This document shows positions 34,872 through 43,305 of a stretch of DNA of 64,000 nucleotides, one piece after another. Source of the stretch: Armatimonadota bacterium (GTDB lineage: Bacteria; Armatimonadota; Fimbriimonadia; Fimbriimonadales; Fimbriimonadaceae); the NCBI GenBank assembly GCA_016789105.1, contig JAEURN010000006.1, positions 248,001-312,000 of the forward strand, given 5' to 3'. Both the position numbers and the translations under genes were made by a program. Each line of letters begins with the position of its first letter. Within the stretch, counting starts at the first letter, position 1. The notes beneath the pieces were generated by a model that was given only the letters and a program-made list of their open reading frames with translations, had not been told where the DNA came from and ran no database searches.

Positions 34872-37800
34872 ATGAACCGCCTCCTGACGAGGTTCGTCCC
34901 CGAATTGGCCATTCTGTTGGCCGTTTCCCTGGCAGTGCCGTGTGCGGCCCAGCCATACCGGGTTGAAGATCCACGTCTCGCGCAACTCCAATGGCGATCG
35001 ATCGGGCCATGGCGTGGTGGACGGTCATCGGCAGTGACCGGAGTCAACGACAACCCGAAGACGTTTTTCATGGGCACGACCGGTGGCGGGATCTGGCGAA
35101 CCACCGATGAAGGCGAGACCTGGATCCCGGTTTCCGATGGCTTTTTGAAGACGCAAACCGTGGGATCGCTTGCCGCAGCCCCAAGCAACGGCAAAGTCAT
35201 TTTTGCCGGGATGGGCGAAGCAGCAATCCGGGGGAATATCACGCCGGGAGATGGGGTTTACAAGTCGGTGGACGGGGGTGAAACTTGGAAGCACATGGGT
35301 TTGGCCGAAACGCAGACCATCGGCCGCATCCGCGTCCACCCAACTAATCCCGATATCGTTTGGGCTGCGGCTTTAGGTCCGGTTTTTGGGCCGAGCAAAG
35401 ACCGGGGGGTTTACAAAAGCACCGATGGGGGCAAGACCTGGCGCAAGACGTTGTTTGTCAGTGATGTCGCCGGAGCCGTGGAGATCGCTTTGGATCCCAA
35501 GAACCCGGATACTCTGTTTGCCGCAACTTGGGAGTGCTGGCGGCGTCCCTGGGAACTTGTATCCGGCGGGCCCGGCAGCAAACTCTTTAAAAGCACCGAT
35601 GGAGGGGAACACTGGACCGATGTGAGCCGGTCCAAGGGTTTGCCGGGAGGCGTGTGGGGGCGAATCGGCATAGCGATCAGCCCTGTCGACTCCAACCGCA
35701 TCTACATGATGCTCGAAGCGGCTGAAGGCGGGATGTATCGCAGCGATGATGCCGGCAAAACCTGGGAACGAACAAGCGACGATGCCGGCCCGCGTCAGCG
35801 GCCCTGGTATTTCAGCAACACCTATGCCGATCCCCAAGATAAAGACACGGTCTATGTGATGAACGTGCAGTACTACAAGTCGACGGACGGGGGCAAGACG
35901 TTCCGGCCAGGGGTTGCGGGGCACAGCGACCACCACGATATGTGGATTGACCCGAGCGACAACAAACGGCTGATCATGGCCAACGACGGCGGAGCGGCTG
36001 TCAGTACCAATGGCGGGAGCCGGTGGAGCGCAGAGGACTACCCGACCGGTCAGTTCTATCATGTCTCGACTGACACCGCCTTCCCGTACAATATCTTGGG
36101 CGCCCAACAAGACAACTCAACAGTGCGGATTGCCAGCCGGACGAACGGTAACGGTATCGGCACCGCAGATTGGACGTCGACTGCCGGTGGGGAAAGCGGT
36201 TATGTGGTTGCCGACCCCCTCAATCCGGACATCGTCTATGGCGGAAACTACGGCGGGGATCTCTCGTGGATTAACCACCGAACCCGCATGAGCCGCCAGA
36301 TCGACCCGTGGCCGGATAATCCGATCGGACGGGGCGCCATTGAAGCCGTCCACCGTTTCCAATGGACTTTCCCAATCGTTTTTTCACCGAACGATCCCAA
36401 TGTGATGTACACAGGTTCGCAGTACGTCCTCCGGAGCCGGGATCGGGGTGCGAGTTGGGAGACGATCTCGCCCGATCTCACAACGAACGACCCAAAGAAG
36501 CAACAATCCAGCGGGGGGCCAATCAGCAAGGATAACACCGCCGTGGAAGTCCACTGCACGGTCTTCACCATCGCAGAATCCCCGGTTGAAGCCGGTGTGA
36601 TTTGGGCAGGCAGCGACGATGGCCTGATCCACGTCACCCGGGACAATGGAACCACCTGGACAAACGTCACTCCCCCGGACATGCCAAAAGGGGCGACCGT
36701 CAGCATGATCGACGCCTCGGCATTAGAAATGGGGAGGGCGTTCGCGGCGGTCAACAACTACCGGCAAAATGACTTCCGCCCTTATGTGTTTGTCACTGAG
36801 GATTACGGAAAGAGTTGGAAAAGTGTTGTTGACGGGATCCCCGGCGACATCTTTGTCCGGATCGTGCGGGAAGATCCCCTCATCGAGGGCACATGGTATG
36901 CCGCAACCGAAGAAGGTGTCTACATGCGTTCTCGGGGTCATGCCTGGGTCAAACTCGGCGGTTTGCCCGATGCCCCCGTCCACGACATTGCCCTGCCTGG
37001 CCGCGAGATGGTGATTGCCACGCATGGCCGCGGCTTTTATGTGCTGGACAACCGGTACATCTTCGATTCAATCCTTGCCCCCGAAGTCCGGCTGAGCGTC
37101 ATGTCGGCGATCGGCGACCCGTCGCGGTTTGGGCCGGTCGGGGTCGGGGAAGTGGGCAAGAATCCATCGGGTTACGGCTTGCGTGTCGACATTTGGGCCA
37201 AGCAAAAGGAAACCAATGCCGTTATCACCCTTAAAGACAAAGACGGATTTGCGGTGGCCCGGCAGAAAGTATCCGAACTCGCCCCGGGATACAACCAGGT
37301 TTACCTTTCGCCAAGCTATCCGGGCATGCAGTCGTTCACCGGGCTGCTCATGTGGTCGGGATACACCGGCTCACTGAAGGCTCCGCCGGGGCTCTACACT
37401 GTGGAATTGGCCGTCGATGGGTTGGAGCAGACGGTCACCAGCCCCGCCCGATGGATGAACACGCCCGGCAGCACCGCTACCGATGCGGAAATGGTGGCCA
37501 AGTATGAGTTATCCCGCCAAGTTGCCGATATGGCCACGGAATGCAACCGGATGGTTCTCCAATGCCGGGGTTACCGGACGGCAATCCAGGAATCGGTGAA
37601 AGGCGACCCCAAACTTGAAAAGCTGGCATCAGTTCCGCTCCAGGTTTTGGATGCGGTTGAAGCAAGCCTCAACCAGGGCAAGGCGCGTGCCGGACAAGAC
37701 TTCCTCAATTTCCCCCCGCAACTCATCAACCGGTTGGCCGCGCTTTTAGGAACCATTCAAAGCGGCGACTATGGCCCGACAAAGCAATCCTATGCCGTCT

Positions 37801-38021
37801 TTGAACGCTTGGGCTGGCTTTACAAAGCGGAAAGGGATCGGTTTGACGACTTTGTCGGGAAATCTGTCCCGATTCTGAATGCGGCCCTCAAAGCGTCCGG
37901 CCGTGCTGAGCTCGCACCGAAGTTCGACGAGCTCCGGCCGGCGCGCGGCGGCGCCGGATCCGGCCCTCAAGACGAGAACCAGGAATCGGCCCCGGGCCAG
38001 GGGGATGGGGACGGGCTTTGA
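34872..38021 (+). CDS. Secreted BNR/VPS10-type beta-propeller protein
   Basis: 1049 residues. Signal peptide 1-27 (LLAVSLAVPCAA). From residue 38 to about 720 there are many Asp-box repeats, for example VYKSVDGGETWKHM, VYKSTDGGKTWRK, LFKSTDGGEHWTD and MYRSDDAGKTWER, forming one or two large propellers of the sortilin/VPS10 and xyloglucanase-like group. The C-terminal 300 residues add a beta domain (about 725-860) and a helical part. These proteins are often annotated as glycosyl hydrolases, but no catalytic pair is visible, so binding of glycans or peptides is as likely. The downstream GDSL esterase gene overlaps it by four bases. A non-exported relative sits at 55.3-58.0 kb. Confidence 0.85.
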   Translation: MNRLLTRFVPELAILLAVSLAVPCAAQPYRVEDPRLAQLQWRSIGPWRGGRSSAVTGVNDNPKTFFMGTTGGGIWRTTDEGETWIPVSDGFLKTQTVGSLAAAPSNGKVIFAGMGEAAIRGNITPGDGVYKSVDGGETWKHMGLAETQTIGRIRVHPTNPDIVWAAALGPVFGPSKDRGVYKSTDGGKTWRKTLFVSDVAGAVEIALDPKNPDTLFAATWECWRRPWELVSGGPGSKLFKSTDGGEHWTDVSRSKGLPGGVWGRIGIAISPVDSNRIYMMLEAAEGGMYRSDDAGKTWERTSDDAGPRQRPWYFSNTYADPQDKDTVYVMNVQYYKSTDGGKTFRPGVAGHSDHHDMWIDPSDNKRLIMANDGGAAVSTNGGSRWSAEDYPTGQFYHVSTDTAFPYNILGAQQDNSTVRIASRTNGNGIGTADWTSTAGGESGYVVADPLNPDIVYGGNYGGDLSWINHRTRMSRQIDPWPDNPIGRGAIEAVHRFQWTFPIVFSPNDPNVMYTGSQYVLRSRDRGASWETISPDLTTNDPKKQQSSGGPISKDNTAVEVHCTVFTIAESPVEAGVIWAGSDDGLIHVTRDNGTTWTNVTPPDMPKGATVSMIDASALEMGRAFAAVNNYRQNDFRPYVFVTEDYGKSWKSVVDGIPGDIFVRIVREDPLIEGTWYAATEEGVYMRSRGHAWVKLGGLPDAPVHDIALPGREMVIATHGRGFYVLDNRYIFDSILAPEVRLSVMSAIGDPSRFGPVGVGEVGKNPSGYGLRVDIWAKQKETNAVITLKDKDGFAVARQKVSELAPGYNQVYLSPSYPGMQSFTGLLMWSGYTGSLKAPPGLYTVELAVDGLEQTVTSPARWMNTPGSTATDAEMVAKYELSRQVADMATECNRMVLQCRGYRTAIQESVKGDPKLEKLASVPLQVLDAVEASLNQGKARAGQDFLNFPPQLINRLAALLGTIQSGDYGPTKQSYAVFERLGWLYKAERDRFDDFVGKSVPILNAALKASGRAELAPKFDELRPARGGAGSGPQDENQESAPGQGDGDGL

Positions 38022-38668
38022 TCATCGCCCCGGGTTCGACCCTGCTTTTTGCCGGCGATAGCATTACGGATTGTGGCCGGGCAAGGCCAATTGGGGAATC
38101 GGCTTTCGGGGGGTTGGGAACAGGCTATGTCTCCCTGGTTGACGCCTATTTAAAGGTGAAATGGGGCCAGTCGCGAATCCGGGTGCAGAACATGGGCGTC
38201 GGGGGCAACACTGTGCGCGACTTATCGGCCCGGTGGGACGACGACGTGTTGGATTTGGAACCCGACTGGGTGTGCGTCATGATTGGAATCAACGACGTTT
38301 GGCGGCAATTCGACCGGTTTTTGGAGGTGGAAACCCATGTGCGGCTCCCCGAATACCGCTCCACACTGAATAGTTTGGTCGGTATGGCAAAAGACAAGTG
38401 CCAAGGCGTCGTGGTCATGAGCCCGTTTTTCGCCGAACCAAACACGGATGAACCCATGAGGGCCCTGATGGATGAATATGGCGCCAGCGCCATGGAGATA
38501 GCCAACCTAAACGACGCGATATTCGTCGATATCCAAGGTGAATTGGATGCGTTGATGGTTCATGTTCCGCCCATGGCGTTAGCTTGGGATCGGATCCACC
38601 TTTCCACTGCGGGCCACATGATGATTGCCACCGCGTTTCTGGAAGCTGTCCGGGCGCTCTCTGCCTAG
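38018..38668 (+). CDS. SGNH/GDSL-family esterase
   Basis: 216 residues; TTG start overlapping the previous stop as TTGA. All four SGNH blocks are present: FAGDSITD with nucleophile S15, GVGGNTVRDL with the oxyanion Gly, IGINDVWRQF with Asn, and WDRIHLSTAGH with the Asp/His pair. No signal peptide, so it acts in the cytoplasm unless exported with a partner. The family hydrolyses acyl or acetyl esters on sugars and lipids. Coupling to the BNR protein suggests a shared substrate, possibly a glycan. Confidence 0.88.
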   Translation: MIIAPGSTLLFAGDSITDCGRARPIGESAFGGLGTGYVSLVDAYLKVKWGQSRIRVQNMGVGGNTVRDLSARWDDDVLDLEPDWVCVMIGINDVWRQFDRFLEVETHVRLPEYRSTLNSLVGMAKDKCQGVVVMSPFFAEPNTDEPMRALMDEYGASAMEIANLNDAIFVDIQGELDALMVHVPPMALAWDRIHLSTAGHMMIATAFLEAVRALSA

Positions 38669-38677
38669 CACAAGAAA

Positions 38678-38705
38678 AGTCCCCCGGCTAGTAGGCCGAG
38701 GGACT
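38678..38705. terminator. Terminator of the T2SS operon (minus), also after the GDSL gene
   Basis: An 11-position stem with one C-A mismatch (38678-38688 with 38695-38705), loop TAGTAG. On the minus strand it continues as TTTTCTTG, fitting the end of the secretion operon. On the plus strand no T-run follows. Confidence 0.7.
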
Positions 38706-38732
38706 CCTGTGTGAGAGAGGGACAGCTGAGCT

Positions 38733-39512
38733 TTAGTTACCGCCGCCGCCCCGACCGCCGCGGTTGAACATGTTGCGGGCCGCTTCATCGTCTTTGGGGT
38801 CGCGGGTGAACTTGGGGCCCTTCATGTCTTCAAACATTTTCGTTTGTTCGGGGGTCAAAACCTTGGCCAATTCTTGATCCAAGATCTTGTTGTTTTCTTC
38901 CATCAGAGGTTGGATTTCCGTCCGGTCGATCTCACCGTTTTGAACCCGTTGGAAGATCGCCTGGTTAGCGGTTTGCATGGAGGCTTGGAGGTCTTCCACT
39001 TTGCGCGTTTGCTCCTTGGTAAAGCCGAGTTTCTTTTGCAGGTCTTCTTGCATCAGGGCCCGGTTGCCTTGCATTTGAAGGCTGATTTGGTCGAGCCGTG
39101 CCTTTTGTGCGTCGTCCAAGGGCTTGGTGGCATCCTCTTCGAACTTCTTCATGGCGGCTTGGATTTTTTCCTGCATAGCCTGGAAGTCTTGTTGGCCGCC
39201 GCCACCTTGTCCGCGTTGACCGCCGCCTTGTCCGCCGCCGAATTGGGGCATCGCGGCTTGCATTTCTTTGGCCGCCGCGTCGATCTTGGCGTTTTGATCA
39301 GCCGTGGTTTTCAGGTCTTTGCGGACGTCGTTGCGCATCAGCAAGAAGCCTTTGGATTGGCCCATGCCGCCGCGTTGGAACATGCCGCCTCGGCCTTGGC
39401 CTTGACCTTGGCCTTGACCGCCTTGGCCGCGACCTTGGGCAATTGCTGAGAGGGGGAGGACTGCGACACCAAAGATTAGGGCCGCAACTGCGAGTGACTT
39501 GATGTTGATCAT
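38733..39512 (-). CDS. Spy/CpxP-like periplasmic protein, Gln/Gly-rich
   Basis: 259 residues. A signal peptide (1-25, ending LSAIA) is followed by a Gly-Gln-Arg repeat region, then long amphipathic helices with an LTxxQ-type motif near the end (KVLTPEQTKMFEDMKG). A second Gly/Gln stretch (about 91-108) sits between helices. This resembles the Spy/CpxP group of periplasmic chaperones and metal sensors, though I cannot assign it firmly. It is the last gene of the type II secretion operon and overlaps the secretin stop by four bases (ATGA), pointing to a role beside the secretin. Confidence 0.65.
   Translation of the reverse strand: MINIKSLAVAALIFGVAVLPLSAIAQGRGQGGQGQGQGQGRGGMFQRGGMGQSKGFLLMRNDVRKDLKTTADQNAKIDAAAKEMQAAMPQFGGGQGGGQRGQGGGGQQDFQAMQEKIQAAMKKFEEDATKPLDDAQKARLDQISLQMQGNRALMQEDLQKKLGFTKEQTRKVEDLQASMQTANQAIFQRVQNGEIDRTEIQPLMEENNKILDQELAKVLTPEQTKMFEDMKGPKFTRDPKDDEAARNMFNRGGRGGGGN
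39371..39447 (-). repeat. Gly-Gln-Arg-coding tandem repeat
   Basis: Short imperfect six-base units (complement of CTTGGC/CTTGAC) encode GQG/GRG repeats just after the signal peptide of the Spy-like protein. It may vary in length between strains. Confidence 0.5.
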
Positions 39513-41956
39513 TGTCCGATTTCCTTTTTGGGGCCGGTTTTGATGCCGGAGTTGTTTTTGGCCGTGGGCGGCAAGTTTTGTTGCATCGCCTTTTGGCTGG
39601 GTTTGCTTAGGCGTTGAACCTCATCGTTGCGCAGCTTGCCCGACTCTTCGGGATTGCGGACAACTCTGGGGGTGAGGAAGACGAGGAGTTCGGTCTTTGT
39701 TTCGGAATTCGACCGACTCTTGAAGAGTTCGCCCAAGATGGGAATGTCGCCCAGCAAGGGGAGCTTTTTCACTTTGCTGGTGACGGTGTTGCGCATCATG
39801 CCGCCCAAAACAACGGTGTCGCCGTCGCCGACAGACACGGTGGTGAACGCCTGGCGTTGGTTGACGATGGGCGCGTTGAAGTCGGTGAAACCTTGCAGGT
39901 CGTTGGCGGTTTGGGTCACGTCCAACGTCACCATCCCGTTCTGGGTGATGCGCGGGGTGACGTTCAACACGATGCCGACATCTTGGAACGCATAGTTGAA
40001 TGTCAGGTTCCCGTTGGCGTCTTCCCGGGTGGAAAGGATATACGGGATGCTTTGGGAGATGTTGATCTCCGCTTCCACGTTGTTGGAGGTGAAGATCCGC
40101 GGCGTACTGAGAACCTGGAACTTATCGTCGGACGCCAGCGCGTTGAGGAACGCGCTGAAGTTTTGCCCGGTGATCGTATAGCGCAAACCTTGCAACGCTG
40201 GGTTGGCGGTCTGATCGCCGAAGGTCGTTGACCCCGTGCCGGTAGCGTTGTTGCCAAACGCCCGATCCTGGGTGAAATTCCACTCGACCCCCATTTTCAG
40301 GGCTTTGTCCAGAGTCGCTTCGACAATCAGCGTCTCAATCATCACCTGTTCTGGGATTTGGTCGAGCTGGGTCAGGATTTGGCGGATCATGTCCACGTTT
40401 TCCGGAGCCGTGACGACGATGAGGCTGTTCGTGTTTGGGTCGGCGATGATGGTCACCTGGCCGCTGAGGTCGCGCACGTTGACAAGCCGACCATCCGCCC
40501 CACGGGCAACTTGGCTAGAACCGCCTTGTTGGTTGTTGCGGTTCTGCCCGCCGAGCTGGGCGCCAAATCCGCCTTGCCCTGTCCTCACTTGGGTGTAGAG
40601 CTCGTCGCTGTTATCTTCGTAATCCAGATAAAGCTCGTTTTGGCCCTTGGCATTGGGTTCGATCCGGGCCGGCACATCTTCCACGCCCCGGCCTCCATTG
40701 AGCCCAGCACCGCCGCCGCCGTTGTTCCGGTTGTTGGTGTTGTTGCGGTTGTTGGTGCCTGTCCGGTTTGTCCCGGTGCCCGTGCCGGTCCGGTTGTTGC
40801 GCCCGTTGCTGCCAAAGGCTTGGTTCAGCAGGTCGGCAACGTTATCGGCTCGGGCGTTGTTGAGGGGGATGACGAACGTCGTGTTTTGAACGTCGACTTC
40901 TTTGTCCAGATCTTTGATGAGCTGGTCTAGGATCTTGTGGTTTTCTGCAGTGGCCGAAACGATCAGCGAGTTGGATCGGACGTCGGCCGTGACATTGGCT
41001 TCGCCCTGCCCCGGGCCGGTGACCCGGCGGATGAAGGCGTTGAACCCTCCTTGGTTTGCCTGTCCGGTGTTCCCGCGGCCAGTGGGGGCATTGGCGGTCA
41101 ACACGGTTTGAACCGTTTGCACGAGGTCGTTTGCCGAAGCGAATTCCAACGGGTAAATCTTGGTGGTGAGGGGGGCATCGGTCAGCTGGTCGATCTGTTC
41201 GATCAGGTCTTCCACCTCCCGCTGCTTGTCACGAGGGGCATTGACGATGACCGAGTTGCTGAAATCGTCAGAGCTCGCGCGAACCGAAGGTGCCTGTTGC
41301 TGGCCAAAGTTCATGCCGCCGAAACTGAAACCGGTTCGGCCAAAGTTCCCGCGACCGCCGCGGCCATTGTTGCCGCCAAAACCGCCGAATTGGAACGGGT
41401 TGTTGGCTTGTTCTTGTTGGGCAAAAACTTCGTTAATGACCCGGGCAACTTCGTTGGCCGCCGCAAACTTGACGCGATAAACCTTGAGCTCGACCTGGGG
41501 TTGGGTGAACTGCTGAAGCATCGAGGGGTCGAACTGCATTTGGCCGTTGTTCCGGTCATCCTTCTTTTTGATGACCAGGACATTGCCCTGCTTTTCCATG
41601 GAATAGCTGCGGACACCCAAAGCCGCGTTGAGGATTTCAAACGCTTCACCGATCGGCACTGCTTTGGCGCTGCTGAGGGTCATCGGATCTTTGAGGCTGG
41701 GGTCTTTGACGATCGTGATGCCCGAGACTTTCATGAAAAGGTCGAGCACGAGATCGACATTCGCGTTGCGGAAATTGAGCTTGACCGTCTTATCCGGCAG
41801 CTTGAATTCTTCCCAGGGCTTCTTGGTGGTTTGGCCGGTTCCGCCCGTGCTGAATTGAGCAGGCGAATCTTTCCCGGCGCTTTCAAAGGCAAAAGACGGC
41901 GCGACCAAGGCCATAGCCAAGGCGAGGGTGCTGGCAAGCTTAATTCGTGGGTTCAT
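39509..41956 (-). CDS. gspD: Type II secretion system secretin GspD
   Basis: 815 residues from ATG 41956, with GGAG seven bases upstream and a 17-base overlap with the preceding gene. Signal peptide (1-23), then an N0/STN domain (about 50-130, VKLNFRNANVDLVLDLFMKVSG), several N-domains (DLIEQIDQLTDAPLTTKIYPLEFA), and the secretin barrel (about 560-770, ending LLGDIPILGELFKSRSNSETKTELLVFLTPRVV). It makes the outer-membrane pore. An Asn/Thr/Gly-rich low-complexity stretch of about 40 residues interrupts the N-domains. The C-terminal tail (QKAMQQNLPPT) could bind a pilotin. Confidence 0.93.
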   Translation of the reverse strand: MNPRIKLASTLALAMALVAPSFAFESAGKDSPAQFSTGGTGQTTKKPWEEFKLPDKTVKLNFRNANVDLVLDLFMKVSGITIVKDPSLKDPMTLSSAKAVPIGEAFEILNAALGVRSYSMEKQGNVLVIKKKDDRNNGQMQFDPSMLQQFTQPQVELKVYRVKFAAANEVARVINEVFAQQEQANNPFQFGGFGGNNGRGGRGNFGRTGFSFGGMNFGQQQAPSVRASSDDFSNSVIVNAPRDKQREVEDLIEQIDQLTDAPLTTKIYPLEFASANDLVQTVQTVLTANAPTGRGNTGQANQGGFNAFIRRVTGPGQGEANVTADVRSNSLIVSATAENHKILDQLIKDLDKEVDVQNTTFVIPLNNARADNVADLLNQAFGSNGRNNRTGTGTGTNRTGTNNRNNTNNRNNGGGGAGLNGGRGVEDVPARIEPNAKGQNELYLDYEDNSDELYTQVRTGQGGFGAQLGGQNRNNQQGGSSQVARGADGRLVNVRDLSGQVTIIADPNTNSLIVVTAPENVDMIRQILTQLDQIPEQVMIETLIVEATLDKALKMGVEWNFTQDRAFGNNATGTGSTTFGDQTANPALQGLRYTITGQNFSAFLNALASDDKFQVLSTPRIFTSNNVEAEINISQSIPYILSTREDANGNLTFNYAFQDVGIVLNVTPRITQNGMVTLDVTQTANDLQGFTDFNAPIVNQRQAFTTVSVGDGDTVVLGGMMRNTVTSKVKKLPLLGDIPILGELFKSRSNSETKTELLVFLTPRVVRNPEESGKLRNDEVQRLSKPSQKAMQQNLPPTAKNNSGIKTGPKKEIGQ
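40696..40815 (-). repeat. Asn/Thr/Gly/Arg low-complexity insert in the secretin
   Basis: Simple GTTGTTGC-type repeats encode roughly residues 381-420 of GspD as runs of TGTGT, NNRNN and GGGGAG. The stretch is probably a disordered loop between periplasmic N-domains and could be length-variable. Confidence 0.55.
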
Positions 41957-42596
41957 TTGTGGCTCCGGATCGGGAGTTGGTCGGGGGCCGTTGTTCGGCC
42001 GAGGCGTTGCTGATTCCGATATTGCCCACCAGGGGGTCGAACGGTTGGTTGTTGGCATTCACGCCTTTTTCGTCGACGATGGGCCGGTTTTCCAAAATCG
42101 TGAATTCCTTGCTGCCGTTCGGCCCGGCCAAGGTGACGCTGTTACGCGTGATCCCCATGACGGTTGCCGACTTCAGGGTTTCCCCGACTCCCAAGTACTG
42201 GCCTTCATTCTGCGAAGGGTTTTCCAGGAGGGCGACAGTGCGCCCATCAAAGGTGACGATGCCGGTGAGCAACCAACCGTTCTCCCCGCCCATGAAGTCG
42301 GCCGGAATTTGGTTGGGGATCTCGGCCCCGCCACCCCGGCTCTTGGATGGGTCGATGACACCGGGCCGGAACACATTATTGACTGGTTCATCCAAGCGGG
42401 CGAAGCTCGCTTCGAGATCCTCTTCGGTGAAAGCCGAGACTTTGCTACTCTTCGTGGTTGTCGGGGTTCCGGCACCCTTCCGGATGGCAACACCACCGGC
42501 CGAAGGCTTTTTCTCGGGTTCGGTCATCATGAATCCGGCTACGCCGATCACAACGACCGCACCATAAATCCACATGCGTTTGTTAGTTGCCGCCAT
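41940..42596 (-). CDS. PilP/GspC-like inner-membrane protein of the T2SS
   Basis: 218 residues. One membrane helix near the N-terminus (MWIYGAVVVIGVAGFMM, about 8-24), a disordered Lys/Ser/Thr linker, then a small beta domain with GWLLTGIVTFDGRTVALLENPSQNEGQYLGVGETL (about 108-142). This HR/PilP fold is how GspC and PilP link the inner-membrane platform to the secretin N0 domain. Its place between the PilO-like gene and gspD fits. It overlaps the gene before it by 14 bases and gspD by 17. Confidence 0.78.
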   Translation of the reverse strand: MAATNKRMWIYGAVVVIGVAGFMMTEPEKKPSAGGVAIRKGAGTPTTTKSSKVSAFTEEDLEASFARLDEPVNNVFRPGVIDPSKSRGGGAEIPNQIPADFMGGENGWLLTGIVTFDGRTVALLENPSQNEGQYLGVGETLKSATVMGITRNSVTLAGPNGSKEFTILENRPIVDEKGVNANNQPFDPLVGNIGISNASAEQRPPTNSRSGATNEPTN

Positions 42597-43305
42597 TCTT
42601 TTGCTTTGCGCTTCCTTGCGTAGACGTACCGGTTTGGCCGGTGTTCGGTTCCTGGCTGGTGTTTTTTCCGCCGCTGGGCTCTTCGGCCTTGGCCACCTTG
42701 TCCGGTCTCCCGCCCGGGGTTCCTAGTTCCTTTGCCGAATCAGCAACAAAACCCGCTGGTGTGGGAGATTGCTTTGTCGCCTCGGGCATCCGGACAAAGG
42801 CGATCACCCCGATTGTCGCCCCGATGTTGTCGGATTCTTGGTCAACGGAGGCCATCTGCACCAGGTTGACGCCAAGCCGGCTGGATTCGGAATCTAAGGC
42901 GCGGATGAAGGCGACGACCTTGGGGAACGGCCCGTCGACCATGACGCTGTAACTGACCCGAGCCAGATTGCCGTCGGCCACCGGGTTTTGCGGGCGGAAA
43001 CTCTTGAGGTTGACTCCTTGGGTCTTGGCGATCATGGTCACCGATTGCAGGACTTGCGGGGTGACGGTTTCGGCCTGGCCCTCCCATATCGCCGCCGAGC
43101 CAGCTTTTCGGTCGTCGAGTTCCTTTTGGGCGATGTCCCGCTCCGATTTGGCAAGCTCAAGCCGGCCTTTGCCATCTTTCTTGGCGGCTTCCGGATTGGG
43201 CATCGGCAAGACCGCGTGGGCAATGGCGATTGCGGCGACCACGGTGGCCAAGGCGTAGCATGCCAGGTTCCACGTGCGGAGGTTATTGCCGAATTCAAAG
43301 TTCAT
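42583..43305 (-). CDS. PilO/GspM-like platform protein
   Basis: 240 residues: a short cytoplasmic end, one membrane helix (ACYALATVVAAIAIAHAVL, about 15-33), a coiled coil (about 45-75), then a ferredoxin-like domain with VSYSVMVDGPFPKVVAFIRALDSESSRLGVNLVQM typical of PilO. A charged low-complexity tail follows (about 195-240). It pairs with the GspL-like protein to stabilise the T2SS inner-membrane platform. Four-base overlap with gspL. Confidence 0.82.
   Translation of the reverse strand: MNFEFGNNLRTWNLACYALATVVAAIAIAHAVLPMPNPEAAKKDGKGRLELAKSERDIAQKELDDRKAGSAAIWEGQAETVTPQVLQSVTMIAKTQGVNLKSFRPQNPVADGNLARVSYSVMVDGPFPKVVAFIRALDSESSRLGVNLVQMASVDQESDNIGATIGVIAFVRMPEATKQSPTPAGFVADSAKELGTPGGRPDKVAKAEEPSGGKNTSQEPNTGQTGTSTQGSAKQKNGGN

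Noticed and set aside
39371-39447. Tandem short repeats considered as a CRISPR or satellite
   Set aside because: Units are six bases, in frame, and encode Gly-Gln-Arg inside a gene; no spacers.
40937-42013. 358-codon plus-strand frame opposite the secretin
   Set aside because: Antisense to conserved gspD; the protein has no recognisable fold or ribosome site.
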